Part shown: positions 36,393 to 64,000 of the stretch, piece by piece
How positions within the stretch are numbered: position 1 is the stretch's first letter
Layout: every line of letters begins with the position of its first letter
Source of the DNA: Ciona intestinalis
Taxonomy: Eukaryota; Chordata; Ascidiacea; Phlebobranchia; Cionidae
Reading direction: 5' to 3'
NCBI RefSeq assembly: GCF_000224145.3
Contig: NC_020177.2
Location: forward strand, 1,414,694 to 1,478,693
DNA length: 64,000 nucleotides
Position numbers and translations under genes: made by a program
Notes under the pieces: generated by a model
What the model was told of the DNA's origin: nothing
Databases searched by the model: none
The model's input: the letters and a program-made list of their open reading frames with translations, nothing else

Positions 36393-36874
36393 CTGAAATC
36401 ATATATAAATAAATAAAAATAAGTAAAAATACTAAAACTAATTTTTTTAATTTGTTTAAATAAATAATTGAAGTCCCAACATTTAAAAAAATGTAAGCAC
36501 ATATAGTAACTTGAAACTCACTTTAAAATTATTTTGAATTTATACTTTTGATATATATATAACACATTTTAACATTTAACAAAAACATTTAATTCAAAAA
36601 CAAACATTTTTGTAGAACATTGGAAAAACATCAAAACAGCAAAAGAGATAAACCACATACATAAAAATTATATTTCAAATTCACAATTCTACCTTTATAA
36701 TCAATTGTTGCATTCAAAAAATTACACCGAAAAAAAGTAAGTAAAAATACTAAAAAAAATGAAAAAAAACAACAAAATATTGTCGAATTTATTTGTACAC
36801 TAAAAAAAGTGACACAAAATATTTGAAACAATTTTGAAAAAAAACAAAATAATTAGTTGAATTTATTTGTACGC

Positions 36875-37013
36875 TACCTTCACCACTGCTGCATTGAAAT
36901 GCAATGTGTGGTTTTACAGCATTATCATCATTGCTTCCATCATTCCACATATAGCTGAGTAAACATGGACATTGTGTTTGCAATGGAAGGGGTAAACATT
37001 TCATGACGTCTCT
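36875..37013 (-). other. possible orphan exon, gene unknown
   Basis: Between a good acceptor (GTTTTACAG) and a donor (GAAG-GTAGCG) the - strand reads a 45-residue cysteine-containing frame: DVMKCLPLPLQTQCPCLLSY, then MWNDGSNDDNAVKPHIAFQC, then SSGE. The composition looks coding, but no partner exon was found and no family is recognised. Confidence 0.25.
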
Positions 37014-37094
37014 GTAAAACATGACGCATTAAATTTACAAGTTCGATGTAAAAGTTGAGTGGCATTATGTGTAAGTAAATATAGCTGCATTTTT

Positions 37095-37335
37095 TTTGAC
37101 ATGCAGCAGTTTGATTGACAGGTGGGTTTTGTTCAGGTTTGATTGACAGGTGAGTGTTTTTTAGGTTTGATTGACAGGTGAGCATTGTTTAGGTTTGATT
37201 GACAGGTGGGTTTGCTTAAGCTTGATTGACAGGTGAGTGTTGCTAAAGATTGATTGACAGGTAAGTGTTGCTCAGGTTTGATTGACAGGTAGGTTTGTTT
37301 AGGTTTTATTGAAAGATAAGTGTTGCTTGACTTTT
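37095..37335. repeat. 32-bp minisatellite
   Basis: About seven copies of GGTTTGATTGACAGGTGAGT plus a TGTTGCTTA-type spacer. The unit contains CAGGTGAGT, identical to a consensus splice donor, on the + strand. Confidence 0.9.
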
Positions 37336-37354
37336 ATTTACTTTTATAATACAG

Positions 37355-37615
37355 ATCCCGGCGCCATGACAAGGTGTTTTAAATGCTCGTCGTTGCTACC
37401 ATTGTGGCCGTATATGTGTCCTTGGGCAAGACACTTAACGACAATTGCTCCAACTCGGTGGTCACTGATTGATTGTTAAAATTATTACCCAGACATAAAA
37501 AAAATATTTATTCATAAAGTAACATACTTGGTAACTTGTAAGCTGGCATGAGGTATACGAAACAGAACATATTTGTTATAACGACTGTTGTTTTCCGGCC
37601 ACGGTAGGATATATC
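37355..37615 (+). repeat. SINE with deleted head
   Basis: GGCGCCATGACAAGG is joined to AATGCTCGTCGTTGCTACCA; most of the tRNA-like part is missing. Confidence 0.8.
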
Positions 37616-38469
37616 AGAGGTGTAAAAATATCTCGTCCCCCTTTTGTGCAACAACAGTTGTCAGCTGTTAAACGTCTGTTGAACTTTCTATTTAAACAGT
37701 TTAGTTGTTCAGACGGCTGAATTATAATAAATACAGAAAGCGCTAATGTTTGGAACTTAAACTGTACTACAGAGTAATATATAAACTGAAAAGCTAGCTT
37801 TTATTTTGAATCAATTCTAATCAGGGAATTTCACGCAGGGTAAACCCCTATTGAGAAACTTTTAAAATCTATAACTTTTTCATTATTGAGCTGTAAAAAA
37901 GTTTTTCTGATTTAAATTAAAAATGTAAAATTGAAGTAATTTACAGCAGAAAAGTTATACTATTGTTATTTTGGGCTATTCCAACAGTAAACGGTATTCA
38001 AAATAAAATCTAGTTATTGTCGCCATTAATGATCTCACATTATGAGCGTGTCCATTAATGGGCTTCCGCTGGGGGCAGCAATGACCCACCATTTTTCTTT
38101 GTTACGTCACAGAACAAACGTTACGTAAAGTTTATGTTGTCAAGCTGAATATAAGGATACGTTTGTACGTAAATTATTTAGTTATGTAAAAGGTGTTTTT
38201 GTTATATAATTTTATTATATATGGTTAAAAATAGTTTAAAAATCTAAATTTAATCTGTAATTATTTGTTTAGTTGTGTTTAATTTTATGTACGAATTAAA
38301 GGTGTTTAAACAATCGTTTTTAGTTTATTTCTTATTATTATATAATTCTTATATCTGTCAGATCTTTATTTTTATTCAAACTTCCATATTAAAAGTGATA
38401 AAGTAACTTTATGTTGGATCTATTTTCAATATATATTTATATATATAATTATAATATATATATATTTAA

Positions 38470-38941
38470 TTAATAATATACTTTTGCACATTTTGGTGCT
38501 AGTGAAAAATCTTCCATATCAAATATTTTTGGAAAAGTTAATTTGAAAATACTTAACAGAAAACGCTTTCGCATAAAAATAAACTATTAAAAAAAATGTG
38601 GGTGCTAGTGAANNNNNNNNNNNNNNNNNNNNNNNNNNNNNNNNNNNNNNNNNNNNNNNNNNGGATTACCAATATACTTTTGCTCATTTTGGTGCTAGTG
38701 AAAAATCTTCCCCCCCCCCACCTTATTTGCTAACCACTAACCCCTAGGTTAGGTGTTCCGTGTTGATGGTTAGGGGGTTAGTGGTTATAGGAGTTAGGGT
38801 TTAGTAGTTAGCAAATAAGGTGGGGGGAAGAAGACTCTTCGAGTCTTCACTAGCACCCACATTTTTTTTAATAGTTTATTTTTATGCGAAAGCGTTTCTG
38901 TTAAATATTTTCAAATTAACTTTTCCAAAAATATTTGATAT
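38470..38941. mobile_element. foldback element upstream of CLPX
   Basis: The left arm 38517-38612 (TCCATATCAAATATTTTTGG ... GGTGCTAGTGAA) is inverted at 38848-38941 (CACTAGCACCC ... CCAAAAATATTTGATATGGA). An inner pair, CACCTTATTTGCTA and TAGCAAATAAGGTG, surrounds a G/C-skewed core. A 50-N gap (38613-38662) interrupts it. Confidence 0.85.
38613..38662. other. assembly gap, 50 N
   Basis: Inside the foldback element; such palindromes often break assembly. Confidence 0.99.
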
Positions 38942-39215
38942 GGAGTGGCACAATGGTAAGCATGACTGTCTCTACGCCAGAGGTGACTGGTTCAAGACTG
39001 GCTGCTGCTACCATTGTAGGCTTACGTGTCTTTGGGCAAGACAACTGCTATTGCCCAAACCTGGTAGTCACTATTGGGTTGTCTAAATTATCATCTATAG
39101 AGAAAACAATCACATAAAAAGTTACATAACTAGAGGTGTATGAAACAGAACATCCATGTTATAACGACTATCGTTTCTCGCTAGCTAAGATAAAGCAAGT
39201 TAAATTTATTTATTC
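38938..39215 (+). repeat. SINE 110 bp before the CLPX start codon
   Basis: Head GAGTGGCACAATGGTAAGC, tail AAGATAAAGCAAGTTAAATT. It is followed by CATTTCAG ending at 39226, a possible cis or trans-splice acceptor for the CLPX leader. Confidence 0.8.
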
Positions 39216-39327
39216 GTTCATTTCAGGTCAGTCTTAAACTTGTGTTGTAGTCGTGATATTGTTTGTTAATAAATGACAGCGCATTCTATATGTTTTTACC
39301 TCAATATTAAAAACTCACGAAACCAAC

Positions 39328-55315
<15,988 letters not shown>

Positions 55316-56192
55316 TTAGTACTGCAATATTAAGATGTTTGTTACTTCTGCCGCCAGGTGTAATGTGAATTACGTTTTTTTCGGCTTATCTGGTAAAAAA
55401 ACTTAATTTTTCTCTAGCGTTTCGACTGGTATTTAAAAAGTCTTTTTTTGGTTATAAAATAAATGTTTTTAAATACCAGATATGCCAAAAATACTGTTAA
55501 AAATATCACTGCGTTTTTTTTCCTGGTATTTGGGGTTTTTAGACGGAATTTTCACGTTTTACATAATATTGAATCTAGGTGGAAATTTTCGAGACTTTTA
55601 TTGAGAAATATCCGTTTAGATAGGCCCGTGTTGTTTAAGTTTTTGAAAATTTTTCATGTTTTTCTGAAACAGGATTCGTTTTTCGTTTTCATTTTGTACA
55701 TTTCTTGTATTTGAGTAAAGCAGACTTGATTAAATAGAAATATCTGCACTGTCGTTTTTTCACAATACATTTCCGCGCAGATATTTCTTTGTTCAACATT
55801 AAGCACAGTTACGTGTATTGTGTTGGTCGTTATTTTTCTTGTAGGAGATTCCTGTAAATTGAACGTTCGCTATTTATAAACCATATACGTTGTATCAACA
55901 TATTAAAAGATTATGCTGTAAAACCAAACCAAATAAAGCTAGAATGAATGAATGGAACTTGTTTATTCTCGCGTGGCGGGGCAACGGTAGTTGTTATATA
56001 GTAGGGTGGGGAAAGATGGGACACCTTTTAATTCTATTTTCCCGTTTGGTAGTAAACAAAGAACATTCAAAGAATTACAAAACCGCATCATCACGACTCC
56101 CATAAAGCGTTGTTAATTGTTTAAAACGCGACCAGAACATTTCGATATTATGTGCTAAAGGTGTCGCATCTTCCCCAAGCACCCTACTATTA

Positions 56193-56602
56193 CCCTTTCT
56201 TGCATGGTAAAAAGTTAATGCGAATAACGATCCGCATTAACTCGTCATATGATAACTCGCTAACCGTGTTATTTTGCATGGTCATTGGTTTATGCGCGTA
56301 TCAACATTGAGTTAACTTACTTAAGCGCAATATTGTTAAATCTAGTTTATAAAATAGGTTTTTATACTTTATGGTGATATTACCAGCTTAAAATTGTAAA
56401 AATAATACCCGAAAACGGTTAAGGTCTTAAAGGTGAAACTGTATACTTCCACCAAACTTGTTATTACTCGCATAATGCGAGTAATAATCAACCTCCTACA
56501 GCAGATGACACGCTTATGACGTTATGCGTGTTAGCTTTGCCTTTGCGAGTAAATATGCGAGTACTTACGCGCATAAAAGTGACCATGCAAAAAGGGTATA
56601 TT
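56193..56602. mobile_element. TIR element, CCCTTTCTTGCATGGT ends
   Basis: TTACCCTTTCTTGCATGGTA at the left and TGACCATGCAAAAAGGGTA at the right are inverted. Inside, ATTACTCGCATAATGCGAGT is a palindrome. Related to 20026-20860. Confidence 0.7.
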
Positions 56603-57599
56603 TGTACCTCTACCATACATCGTCGTTTTTTTATTCTTTATAACCACGTGCAAATATGTTCTTCAAGTATAGTTATACGTATCTCTAGTAGGCCGTGGTT
56701 TCTTCTACAAGGGTTTAAGTTAAGTACTATTGCTACTGTTTAGTATTACCTAATTACAAACTATGTTTATATTTAGTGCTACTTAATTTTAAACTAGTAT
56801 TTTAGTTTACTTACACACGAATATGGTTATTTATGAGTAGCCTATAATGTTACACAAAGATATATAATAATATGACAGTATTTCAAAACTACTCTTTGGT
56901 ATTTGGGGACGACTATATTCATTTAATACCAACATTTTAATAAAACTACAAACCAAACCAGTGCAGAAAGGGATTTGTATTGCTTTTTTAATTGTGTTGT
57001 GTAAAACAAAAACACAAATTCAACAAAAACAAAAATTCATAAATTTGGAATTTAGCGTTTTTAATTCAACATAAAAGTGATCGTTCATTACTGGTTAATT
57101 ATGCGGTTTAAAATCTGAAAAATTATTTTAAAATTTATAAATATGTATATAGGATTGGGGAATATGGAACACCTTTTCATTTTAGTTTCCCGTCCTATTT
57201 GGTAATAAACAAAGATCAAACAAAAAATTATAAAACCGTATCCTCACGACACCCATAGGCCGTTATTAGTTGTTTAAAACACGATCAGGATATTTAGATT
57301 TTATGTGGTAATGGTGTACCATCTTACCCCACAGAACTTTATATAGATTGGTGAAATATGGGACGCGTTTTTATTCTATTTTTCGCCCATTTATCCTAGA
57401 GTGCAAAAAATATTTTAAATTAGTATTGGAATATACGAGGTTATTTTATCTGCCATAAAATATTTAAGCCTTGTTAATAGGATATGCTTTATGAGTTACT
57501 ATATATACAAGTCATGATATCGTTTTTAATTATATAACATTCTATATACTTTAACATAACTTTTATCTGTATCTTCGATTATGGAAGTAAGATCCAAAT

Positions 57600-57796
57600 A
57601 TAGTAGGTCGGGGGAAGATGGGACACCTTATCATTCTATTTTCTCGTCCCATTTGGTAGTAAACAAAGAACATACAAAGAATTCTAAAACCGCATACTCA
57701 CGACTCCCATAGACCGTTGTTAACTGTTTAAAACACGATCAGGATATTTGGATATCATGTGCTAAAGGTGTCCCGTCTTCCCCTACCCTACTATAT
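57600..57796. mobile_element. TAGGGTGGGG-family TIR element, well preserved
   Basis: Ends TAGTAGGTCGGGGGAAGATG and CCGTCTTCCCCTACCCTACT; internal AAACACGATCAGGATATTTG. About 70 bp past the ficolin-like stop codon. Confidence 0.85.
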
Positions 57797-57869
57797 CAAC
57801 AATAACTAAAATACGAGTTATAACAACAAAACGACATTGGTTAAAGTTATCGCGTGGTAAATGTGAAGC

Positions 57870-60170
57870 TCAAATGGGTCTGAACTTCATCTCTATAAAT
57901 TTGAGGGAATATTGATGCCCGCGGAAGTGAAACCAACTTGAGGCGTTGTAGCTGTCGGTTTGACAGTTCAGATATTCCCCGTTTAAGTTGGCAGCATAAC
58001 AGCTACGGTACCACCAAGCACCATGGGCACGCACGGCACAGTTACCATTACTCCGTAAATCATGATCCAGATCAAATGTTGTGAACCTGAGACCGTTGTG
58101 TGCTGTACTTAACGAATCCCCTGTAATATTTGATCAATTGTAATGTATGTAACTTACTTTATCCTCGCGTTGCCGAAAAACGACAGTCGTTATAACACGG
58201 GTTTAACACTTCGTGCCAGTTTACGAGTTGCCATGTATGTTTCTTTGTGGGTGATTATTTTTTTTTATGTATGGCTGATAATTTGGACAACCCATTAGTG
58301 ACCACTGGGTTGGAGCAATTGCCGTCTTGCCCAAGGACACATACGCCCACAATGGTTAGCAGCGATTAGATTTTTTTCAATTTTAATTAAAAAGTTTTAT
58401 AATGAAATTACCTGCGGTTCCCGAATATCCAGACACCGTCAACCTATATTGTTGCTCGCCCGACCCAATTGCGAATGAACTGAAAGAAATAATTTCTATA
58501 ATTTATGTTTGGATTCCCCTCATTCATGTGGGATTAGCTTAAAGGGGCATACAAACGAAAAATCAAAATTCATGTATTGATAGATATGCTGAAATTTGAT
58601 CTAAAGCTACCATCAAAGTTTTAAAATACAAAACAGCTTTTGAAAAAAATGAGTTTCAAAACCGCAAATTCGATCGCTAGAGTAAAAATTGGCCGTAGCG
58701 CAATGCATGGGAAAAAATATCACTCAATTTTGTTCGTTTCTAGTTTTTAAAATACTAAAGAAAATTCAAATTTTATTTCTGATTTTGTAGAATGAATGCT
58801 TTTTCTTTAAAACTAAATAAAAAAATGTAAAACATAGACTTTATTATGTATTAATTTTCGATTGAACAAAGCTACATAATATGCTGACTCGGCACTTTGC
58901 TGAGTCAGCATAATCTGGCATGTACCTAGGTTTGATCGAAAAATTAAAACATAAAAAGTTTATGTAAGTTTAGTTTTATTTTATCAATTTTACAAAGTAG
59001 TTGTGTTTTAAACACGCCCGTGTAATATTAAACTAATTTTTATAGAAGTTGCTGCTCTTAACAATATTCGCGAAACACCTCAACAAACGCTATTTTCAAT
59101 AATTTTACGGTAAAATTACAATAGTTTTCCCGCAACAAAATATTTCATATTTACTCGAAAATTATCTCCACGGTTTAATTTGCAGCGAAACAGTTCACGC
59201 GAAAATTGTTACTTTTCGCTCATTGCTAGCTATCACCGGCAGAGTAAAAACTATTTCTAATCGAAATTTTGTCGCTATAGCGATGTGTGACGTCGGAAAA
59301 TCGTCAGTGACGTCAGAAAATCGCCAGACTCTCTCGAATCGCCAGCCATATCGGCGCTATAGTGTAAAACCGCCTTTACCTGTATTTGGCGTATCTTCTA
59401 TCATTCTCACAATCTTCTAATTCCACCCTCAGTTCGTAGCTTCCACTCGACGTTAGAGCGTGCAGGTTTTCTAATCCTTTACAACAACAAAAAATGTTTC
59501 GCTACTTTTGTATAAACTAGTCTCTTGGATACTAACCAAGCCAAAATTCGTTGCTTAGATTTCCGAACTTCTCTTGATACTCTGCCCAAGTTCGATAGAA
59601 GTTTTCAGACCCGTCAGTTCTTCGTTGGAAAACGTGTTTAAGTTAAACGTGGTATTGACAGCGGTTAATATCAAGATGTTTCAAACTTACCAACCAACCA
59701 CCGTTATCTGTTGTTTGATCGCAGTAAACCTCCATAATTTGACCGTTCCTCGGGTTGACTATGGAATGAATTCCACTTATGTTTCGTCCCCAACTCAGCC
59801 CTTCTTTGCAATTTGCGGCCGGGGCTGATTTAAAACAACACCATCACTTATAAAACTCACATAAAATGCTGTTAACAAGTTTACCGAACTTACTTTTACT
59901 AACAATTCGTTCCAACTTTTGCACCCTCTCAATCAGTTCATTGTATTCCGTTCTACAGGTCGGATCACATTGGCCTACATCACCTTTTGGTCCCACAGGA
60001 CCTTGCAACCCCTGTTCACCCGACGGTCCCCGCTTTCCGGGAAAACCTTGTTCCCCTTTCTGTGCTGTGTCGTCATTTCCGTATGGTACAGTCTCGGGAC
60101 TAGAGCCCTGACCTTGAATCTCAACGGCGACGACGAGAGCAAAAACAGCAGCAAATGGTAAAATTGCCAT
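57870..60170 (-). CDS. ficolin-like protein: collagen stretch plus fibrinogen-related domain
   Basis: Six exons in transcript order: 60170-59894, 59824-59691, 59633-59537, 59470-59380, 58479-58412, 58120-57870; 918 nt, 305 residues. Seen: a signal peptide (1-22), about ten Gly-X-Y triplets (39-66), a short helical neck (about 72-91) and a fibrinogen-related domain (about 98-305). The domain has [33 protein letters not shown], calcium-site-like DLDHD (239-243) and [14 protein letters not shown] with paired cysteines. Family knowledge: ficolins trimerise through the collagen part, bind acetylated sugars on microbes and recruit MASP proteases of the lectin complement pathway. Odd: the intron before exon 3 (59690-59634) has a strong GTAAGT donor but ends AAACAC, not AG, directly before the conserved VFQRR. 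The collagen part is short and uninterrupted. Confidence 0.9.
58138..58365 (-). repeat. SINE without head in ficolin-like intron 5
   Basis: Begins about 18 bp from exon 6 (AATGTATGTAACTTACTTTA) and stops at GGTTAGCAGCGAT. Confidence 0.83.
58480..59379 (-). other. ficolin-like intron 4
   Basis: No recognisable repeat family. A perfect-looking hairpin, ATGCTGACTCGGCAC against GCTGAGTCAGCAT, lies at about 58880-58911, and two near-identical ACGTCGGAAAATCG and ACGTCAGAAAATCG copies lie at 59290-59325. Confidence 0.5.
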
Positions 60171-60584
60171 AGTAAGTTTTTATACTTTGTTAGTTTTTAT
60201 TCCCTAATTTCTGCTGATAAGCTAGTATAGTACAATAATCAAACAACTGTTTAATATCGATACCTTATAACACACTTGAGACAGAGAAACTTCACTTTCC
60301 TGAGCGTTTCCCGCTATATCAGCGTGTAATGTTTGACCAAACTGTAATGCCGCGGTATTATATGCTTACACGAATTTCGAAATTCTGAGGAATTTGTTAT
60401 TTTTGTCGTTATATTTAGCTTAACTTCGTTGCTCCATACCCCGAGGCGAAAAGTTTCAAATATTTTTATTCTCAACAAGACCCTTGTGCAGGCAAATAAT
60501 AAAACGCGTTTAAACCAAACAGAATAAATCGATTATTTGCTAAACCTATAAAGATACGCCACAGTAATTTTCAAATGCAATATA

Positions 60585-62680
60585 GTACAGTGGGGGAAGT
60601 TGGAACACTTAAGCACGTACTGCCAAATATTTCAAAAATCCAAATACATTTTAGTATATACAGTAGGATGGGGGAAGATGGGACACTTTTTAACTCTATT
60701 TTCTCGTTCCATTTAGTAGAAAACAAAGAACATTTAAAGAAATAGGAAACTATGTCTTCATGACTCTCATAGACCGTTGTTAATTATTTAAAACACGATC
60801 AGGATATCTGGATATTATTATATGCTAAAGGTGTCCCATCTTCTCCCCCCCTACTTTTGTATAGTAGGGTGGGAAAGATGGGACATCTTTAAAACATAAT
60901 ATCCAAATATCCTGATCTTGTTTTAAACAATTAACAACAGTCTGTGATAGTCGTGGGGATACGGTTTTATAACTCTTTAAATGTTCTTTGTTTACTACCA
61001 AAAAAGACGAGAAAATAGAATGAAAAGGTGTCCAGGATATTTATATTTTTTTTGCTAAAGGTGTCCCATCTTCCCCCACCCCACTATATCTACCGAAGAA
61101 TTAATATGAATATCAAACAGTGCAAATGAAATCAATAGATATTTAACAAACTTAAACTTTAGACCTATTCAGAAAGAGTAATAATACAAAAAAGTTGTAG
61201 CGTGGTTGTTTGAAATGAGTTCAAATTATTAACCAAGAAAGAGTGTAGGGCTCTTATAAATGGGCTTGTATGTTATATTTATTATATTATATATATATAG
61301 GAGTTTAGAGGTTTTGAACGCTCTTGCACAAAAAGTGTTTCCATTCACCGTAAAAATAGTGCTGTATACATTGACTGTTAAAATATTAAAACTCTCCAAT
61401 TTTTACTAGGTTACCTCAAGAATAACCCAACAGCACATAATATCCAAACATCCTGATCGTGTTTTAAACAATTAACAACGATCTATGGGAGTCGTGAGGA
61501 TACGGTTTTACATATTTTTGGATTTTCTATGCGTTTATTACCCNNNNNNNNNNNNNNNNNNNNNNNNNNNNNNNNNNNNNNNNNNNNNNNNNNGAACACT
61601 TAAGCACGTACTGCCAAATATTTCAAAAATCCAAATACATTTTAGTATATACAGTAGGATGGGGGAAGATGGGACACTTTTTAACTCTATTTTCTCGTTC
61701 CATTTAGTAGAAAACAAAGAACATTTAAAGAAATATGAAACTATGTCTTCATGACTCTCATAGACCGTTGTTAATTATTTAAAACACGATCAGGATATCT
61801 GGATATTATGTGCTAAAGGTGTCCCATCTTCCCCCACTCTACTATACTATTATTTCTTTATTAATTGACAACAATTCAAAAAATATAATAAAACACACAA
61901 TTTATGTGTATTAGAAGACTTGTTAGTGCTACTTTTGTATAGTAGGGTGGGAAAGATGGGACATCTTTAAAACTTTATATCCAAATATCCTGATCTTGTT
62001 TTAAACAATTAACAACAGTCTGTGATAGTCGTGGGGATACGGTTTTATAATTCTTTAAATGTTCTTTGTTTACTACCAAAAAAACGAGAAAATAGAATGA
62101 AAAGGTGTCCAGGATATTTATATTTTTTTTGCTAAAGGTGTCCCATCTTCCCCCACCCCACTATATCTACCGAAGAATTAATATGAATATCAAACAGTGC
62201 AAATGAAATCAATAGATATTTAACAAACTTAAACTTTAGACCTATTCAGAAAGAGTAATAATACAAAAAAGTTGTAGCGTGGTTGTTTGAAATGAGTTCA
62301 AATTATTAACCAAGAGAGAGTGTAGGGCTCTTATGAATGGGCACGTAAAGTTATTGTATCATATATATATATATATAGGAGTTTAGAGGTTTTGAACGCT
62401 CTTGCACAAAAAGTGTTTCCATTCACCGTAAAAATAGTGCTGTATACATTGACTGTTAAAATATTAAAACTCTCCAATTTTCACTAGGTTACCTCAAGAA
62501 TAACCCAAAAGCACATAATATCCAAACATCCTGATCGTGTTTTAAACAATTAACAACGATCTATGGGAGTCGTGAGGATACGGTTTTACATATTTTTGGA
62601 TTTTCTATGCGTTTATTACCAAGTGCTCGGAGGAGAAAATAGAATGAAAAGGTGTCCCGTTTTCACCTGCCCCGCTATAT
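60585..62680. repeat. tandem duplication of about 1 kb made of TIR elements
   Basis: 60590-61543 and 61594-62640 share the same order of landmarks: GCACGTACTGCCAAATATTT, a TAGGATGGGGGAAGATGG element, a TAGGGTGGGAAAGATGG element, CTACCGAAGAATTAATATGA, GAGTTTAGAGGTTTTGAACG and GATCTATGGGAGTCGTGAGG. Identity is very high apart from an extra 80 bp near 61855-61935. The 50-N gap stands at the junction. Confidence 0.88.
61544..61593. other. assembly gap, 50 N
   Basis: At the junction of the duplicated segments. Confidence 0.99.
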
Positions 62681-62849
62681 AGTATGTATAGATAATGTGT
62701 AGAATGTGAAACTTATGTTCTATAAAAAGACGCCTATAATAACAATAACAATAACTTCATTTGTCTTTTTTGTTTAAGGTAGCAAAGATTTAGAAGTAAT
62801 TTGAACAAAAAGACAAGATATAGCGACAAAACAACAGTTGTTAAAAATG

Positions 62850-64000
62850 ATATATTTCACGTATAGCAAGTCGTGTGAAATAACATTATTTCATTTTTAA
62901 CTATACGTCACCAAGACATTTCAACCAGTAACAAGAAGAAAGAACGAAAGAACAATTTTCCGTCGATCTAGGTCTAACGATAGACCAGTACAATAAAATG
63001 TTTCAAAAAATCTTGAAATTGAGATTACATAGGGAAAAAGCAAACATAGTGGCCGGGCAAGGACTCGTTAGATCCCGCCATGAGCTTGGTTTAACCCCGA
63101 TGTCTTCGACCACAGCAACTGCGTTTATATCTTTCGTTATTGTGTTACAGCAAAATACAAAGAACGTAATCACGTGATAACAGTGCGACGTCATGTGTTA
63201 ATATATATTGGCGCTATATCCTGTCTTTTTCGTTAAAAATATTTTTAAATTTTCGCTACCGTAATCAATTTTTAGGTTACGTGGGAAATATTTTAGGTTA
63301 CGTGGGAAAATTAATTGAAGTCTGTCAGCGGCTGAACGGAATATATATAGCCCTGCTACCTTAAATTGTTATTTATAGACTTCTGACTTCTCGCATATCC
63401 GACTTTACAAGCTTTTCATTGAGGCTTAATCCAAATGAATGTATTTATTTTGGTATAGTTAGTAAATCGACTAATGTCAGAATAGCATGCAGGCGATTTT
63501 ATACAAAGACTAGCGTTGCAAATAAGAGAATGTGACGTCACATAGAACCGACGAGGGGTATGATTTTATGAGAATATTCTCCCACTAGATAAGTCCGCGG
63601 TGTTGACATTGATTAATGGGATATTGATATTGGGTAATGTGACGTCATTTTAAGCGTCGAGTTACAACATTTTTTAAAAAATAAATAACAGCCAACGTGT
63701 TTATCTAATGTGAGAAATCTCCCGTAATTTTTTTGTCCAGAAAGGCAATTTTAAAATTGCAGTACGGACAGTTTTATTACAACCATGCATAAAAAAAACA
63801 TGACCCAAAAAATTCCCCACAATATAACATAATATATGGTAACTCGTAAGCTGGCACGAAGTGTATGAACACCCGTGTTTTAATGACTGCTGTCGTTTTC
63901 CAACTACGCAAGAATAAAGCAAGTTAAATTCAGCTATAGCATTTGTAATAAACGTGCCAAATTTTGTTTCGAAAATGTCTTGTGACATCACAATGCTATT
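62850..64000. other. no gene recognised
   Basis: Only a partial CGATTACGGTAGCG-family repeat (63205-63265), a short direct repeat GGTTACGTGGGAAA at 63273-63311 and a SINE tail (63825-63935) were recognised. Small frames here have no family features. Confidence 0.5.

Larger units (their letters stand above)
36393..39327. other. head-to-head intergenic region, astacin and CLPX
   Basis: Holds a doubtful exon (36880-37012), a 32-bp minisatellite (37095-37330), a SINE (37355-37615), unremarkable AT-rich sequence (37620-38460), a foldback element (38470-38941) and a SINE (38938-39215). Promoters of both genes should lie here but no clear core promoter is visible. Confidence 0.6.
55316..57869. other. 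convergent region between CLPX and the ficolin-like gene
   Basis: CLPX 3'UTR with a candidate AATAAA at 55932-55937 followed by a SINE tail fragment. TIR elements lie at 55998-56193, 57150-57343, 57345-57400 (half) and 57600-57796, and another element at 56193-56602. 56610-57140 shows nothing recognisable. Confidence 0.65.

Noticed and set aside
60275..60320. Interferon- or NF-kB-like sites before the ficolin-like gene
   Set aside because: GAAAGTGAAGTTTC and GGGAAACGCT resemble immune motifs, but single short matches in AT-rich DNA are not enough to annotate.

Overview
The window looks like animal nuclear DNA, most likely from an ascidian tunicate of the Ciona type. The grounds are AT-rich sequence, small GT-AG-spliced exons scattered through large repeat-filled introns, a chordate-style gene set (membrane carbonic anhydrase, astacin protease, mitochondrial ClpX, ficolin), and dense tRNA-derived SINEs and small DNA transposons. 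The species is an inference; no search was run.

Four multi-exon genes were assembled exon by exon from reading frame and splice-site phase. (1) On the + strand, 1334-23363: a 674-residue type I membrane protein with two complete alpha-carbonic anhydrase domains in tandem. (2) On the - strand, 24375-36346: a secreted 631-residue astacin metalloprotease with TSP1, CUB and MAM domains. (3) On the + strand, 39328-55315: mitochondrial ClpX unfoldase, complete except for one in-frame TAA. (4) On the - strand, 57870-60170: a 305-residue ficolin-like protein (collagen stretch plus fibrinogen-related domain), complete except that one intron ends in AC instead of AG. Genes 1 and 2 converge tail to tail, 2 and 3 diverge head to head, and 3 and 4 converge. 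They do not form an operon or a shared pathway; the proteins act at the cell surface, outside the cell, in mitochondria and in extracellular (probably immune) recognition.

Most of the rest is repeats. A tRNA-derived SINE of about 300 bp occurs in dozens of full and partial copies. A family of about 190 bp with inverted ends (TATAGTAGGGTGGGGGAAGA) occurs about 20 times. A third family carries the core CTCTTCGATTACGGTAGCGA. hAT-like elements with clear 8-bp target duplications lie at 2025, 28224, 43026 and 46600, and one with a 7-of-8 match lies at 11222. A 71-bp minisatellite recurs in at least six places and shares sequence with the SINE tail. A decayed Penelope-like retroelement with inverted ends sits in a ClpX intron, and a 3.2-kb composite with inverted ends of about 230 bp sits in another.

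The most notable observations are the double-domain carbonic anhydrase, an inverted copy of its exon 9 (both splice sites included) two introns later, tandem copies of an exon-intron junction in the astacin gene, the relation between minisatellite and SINE, and two single-base defects in otherwise intact genes. Five runs of N (20335, 28425, 38613, 46976, 61544) limit what can be said there.
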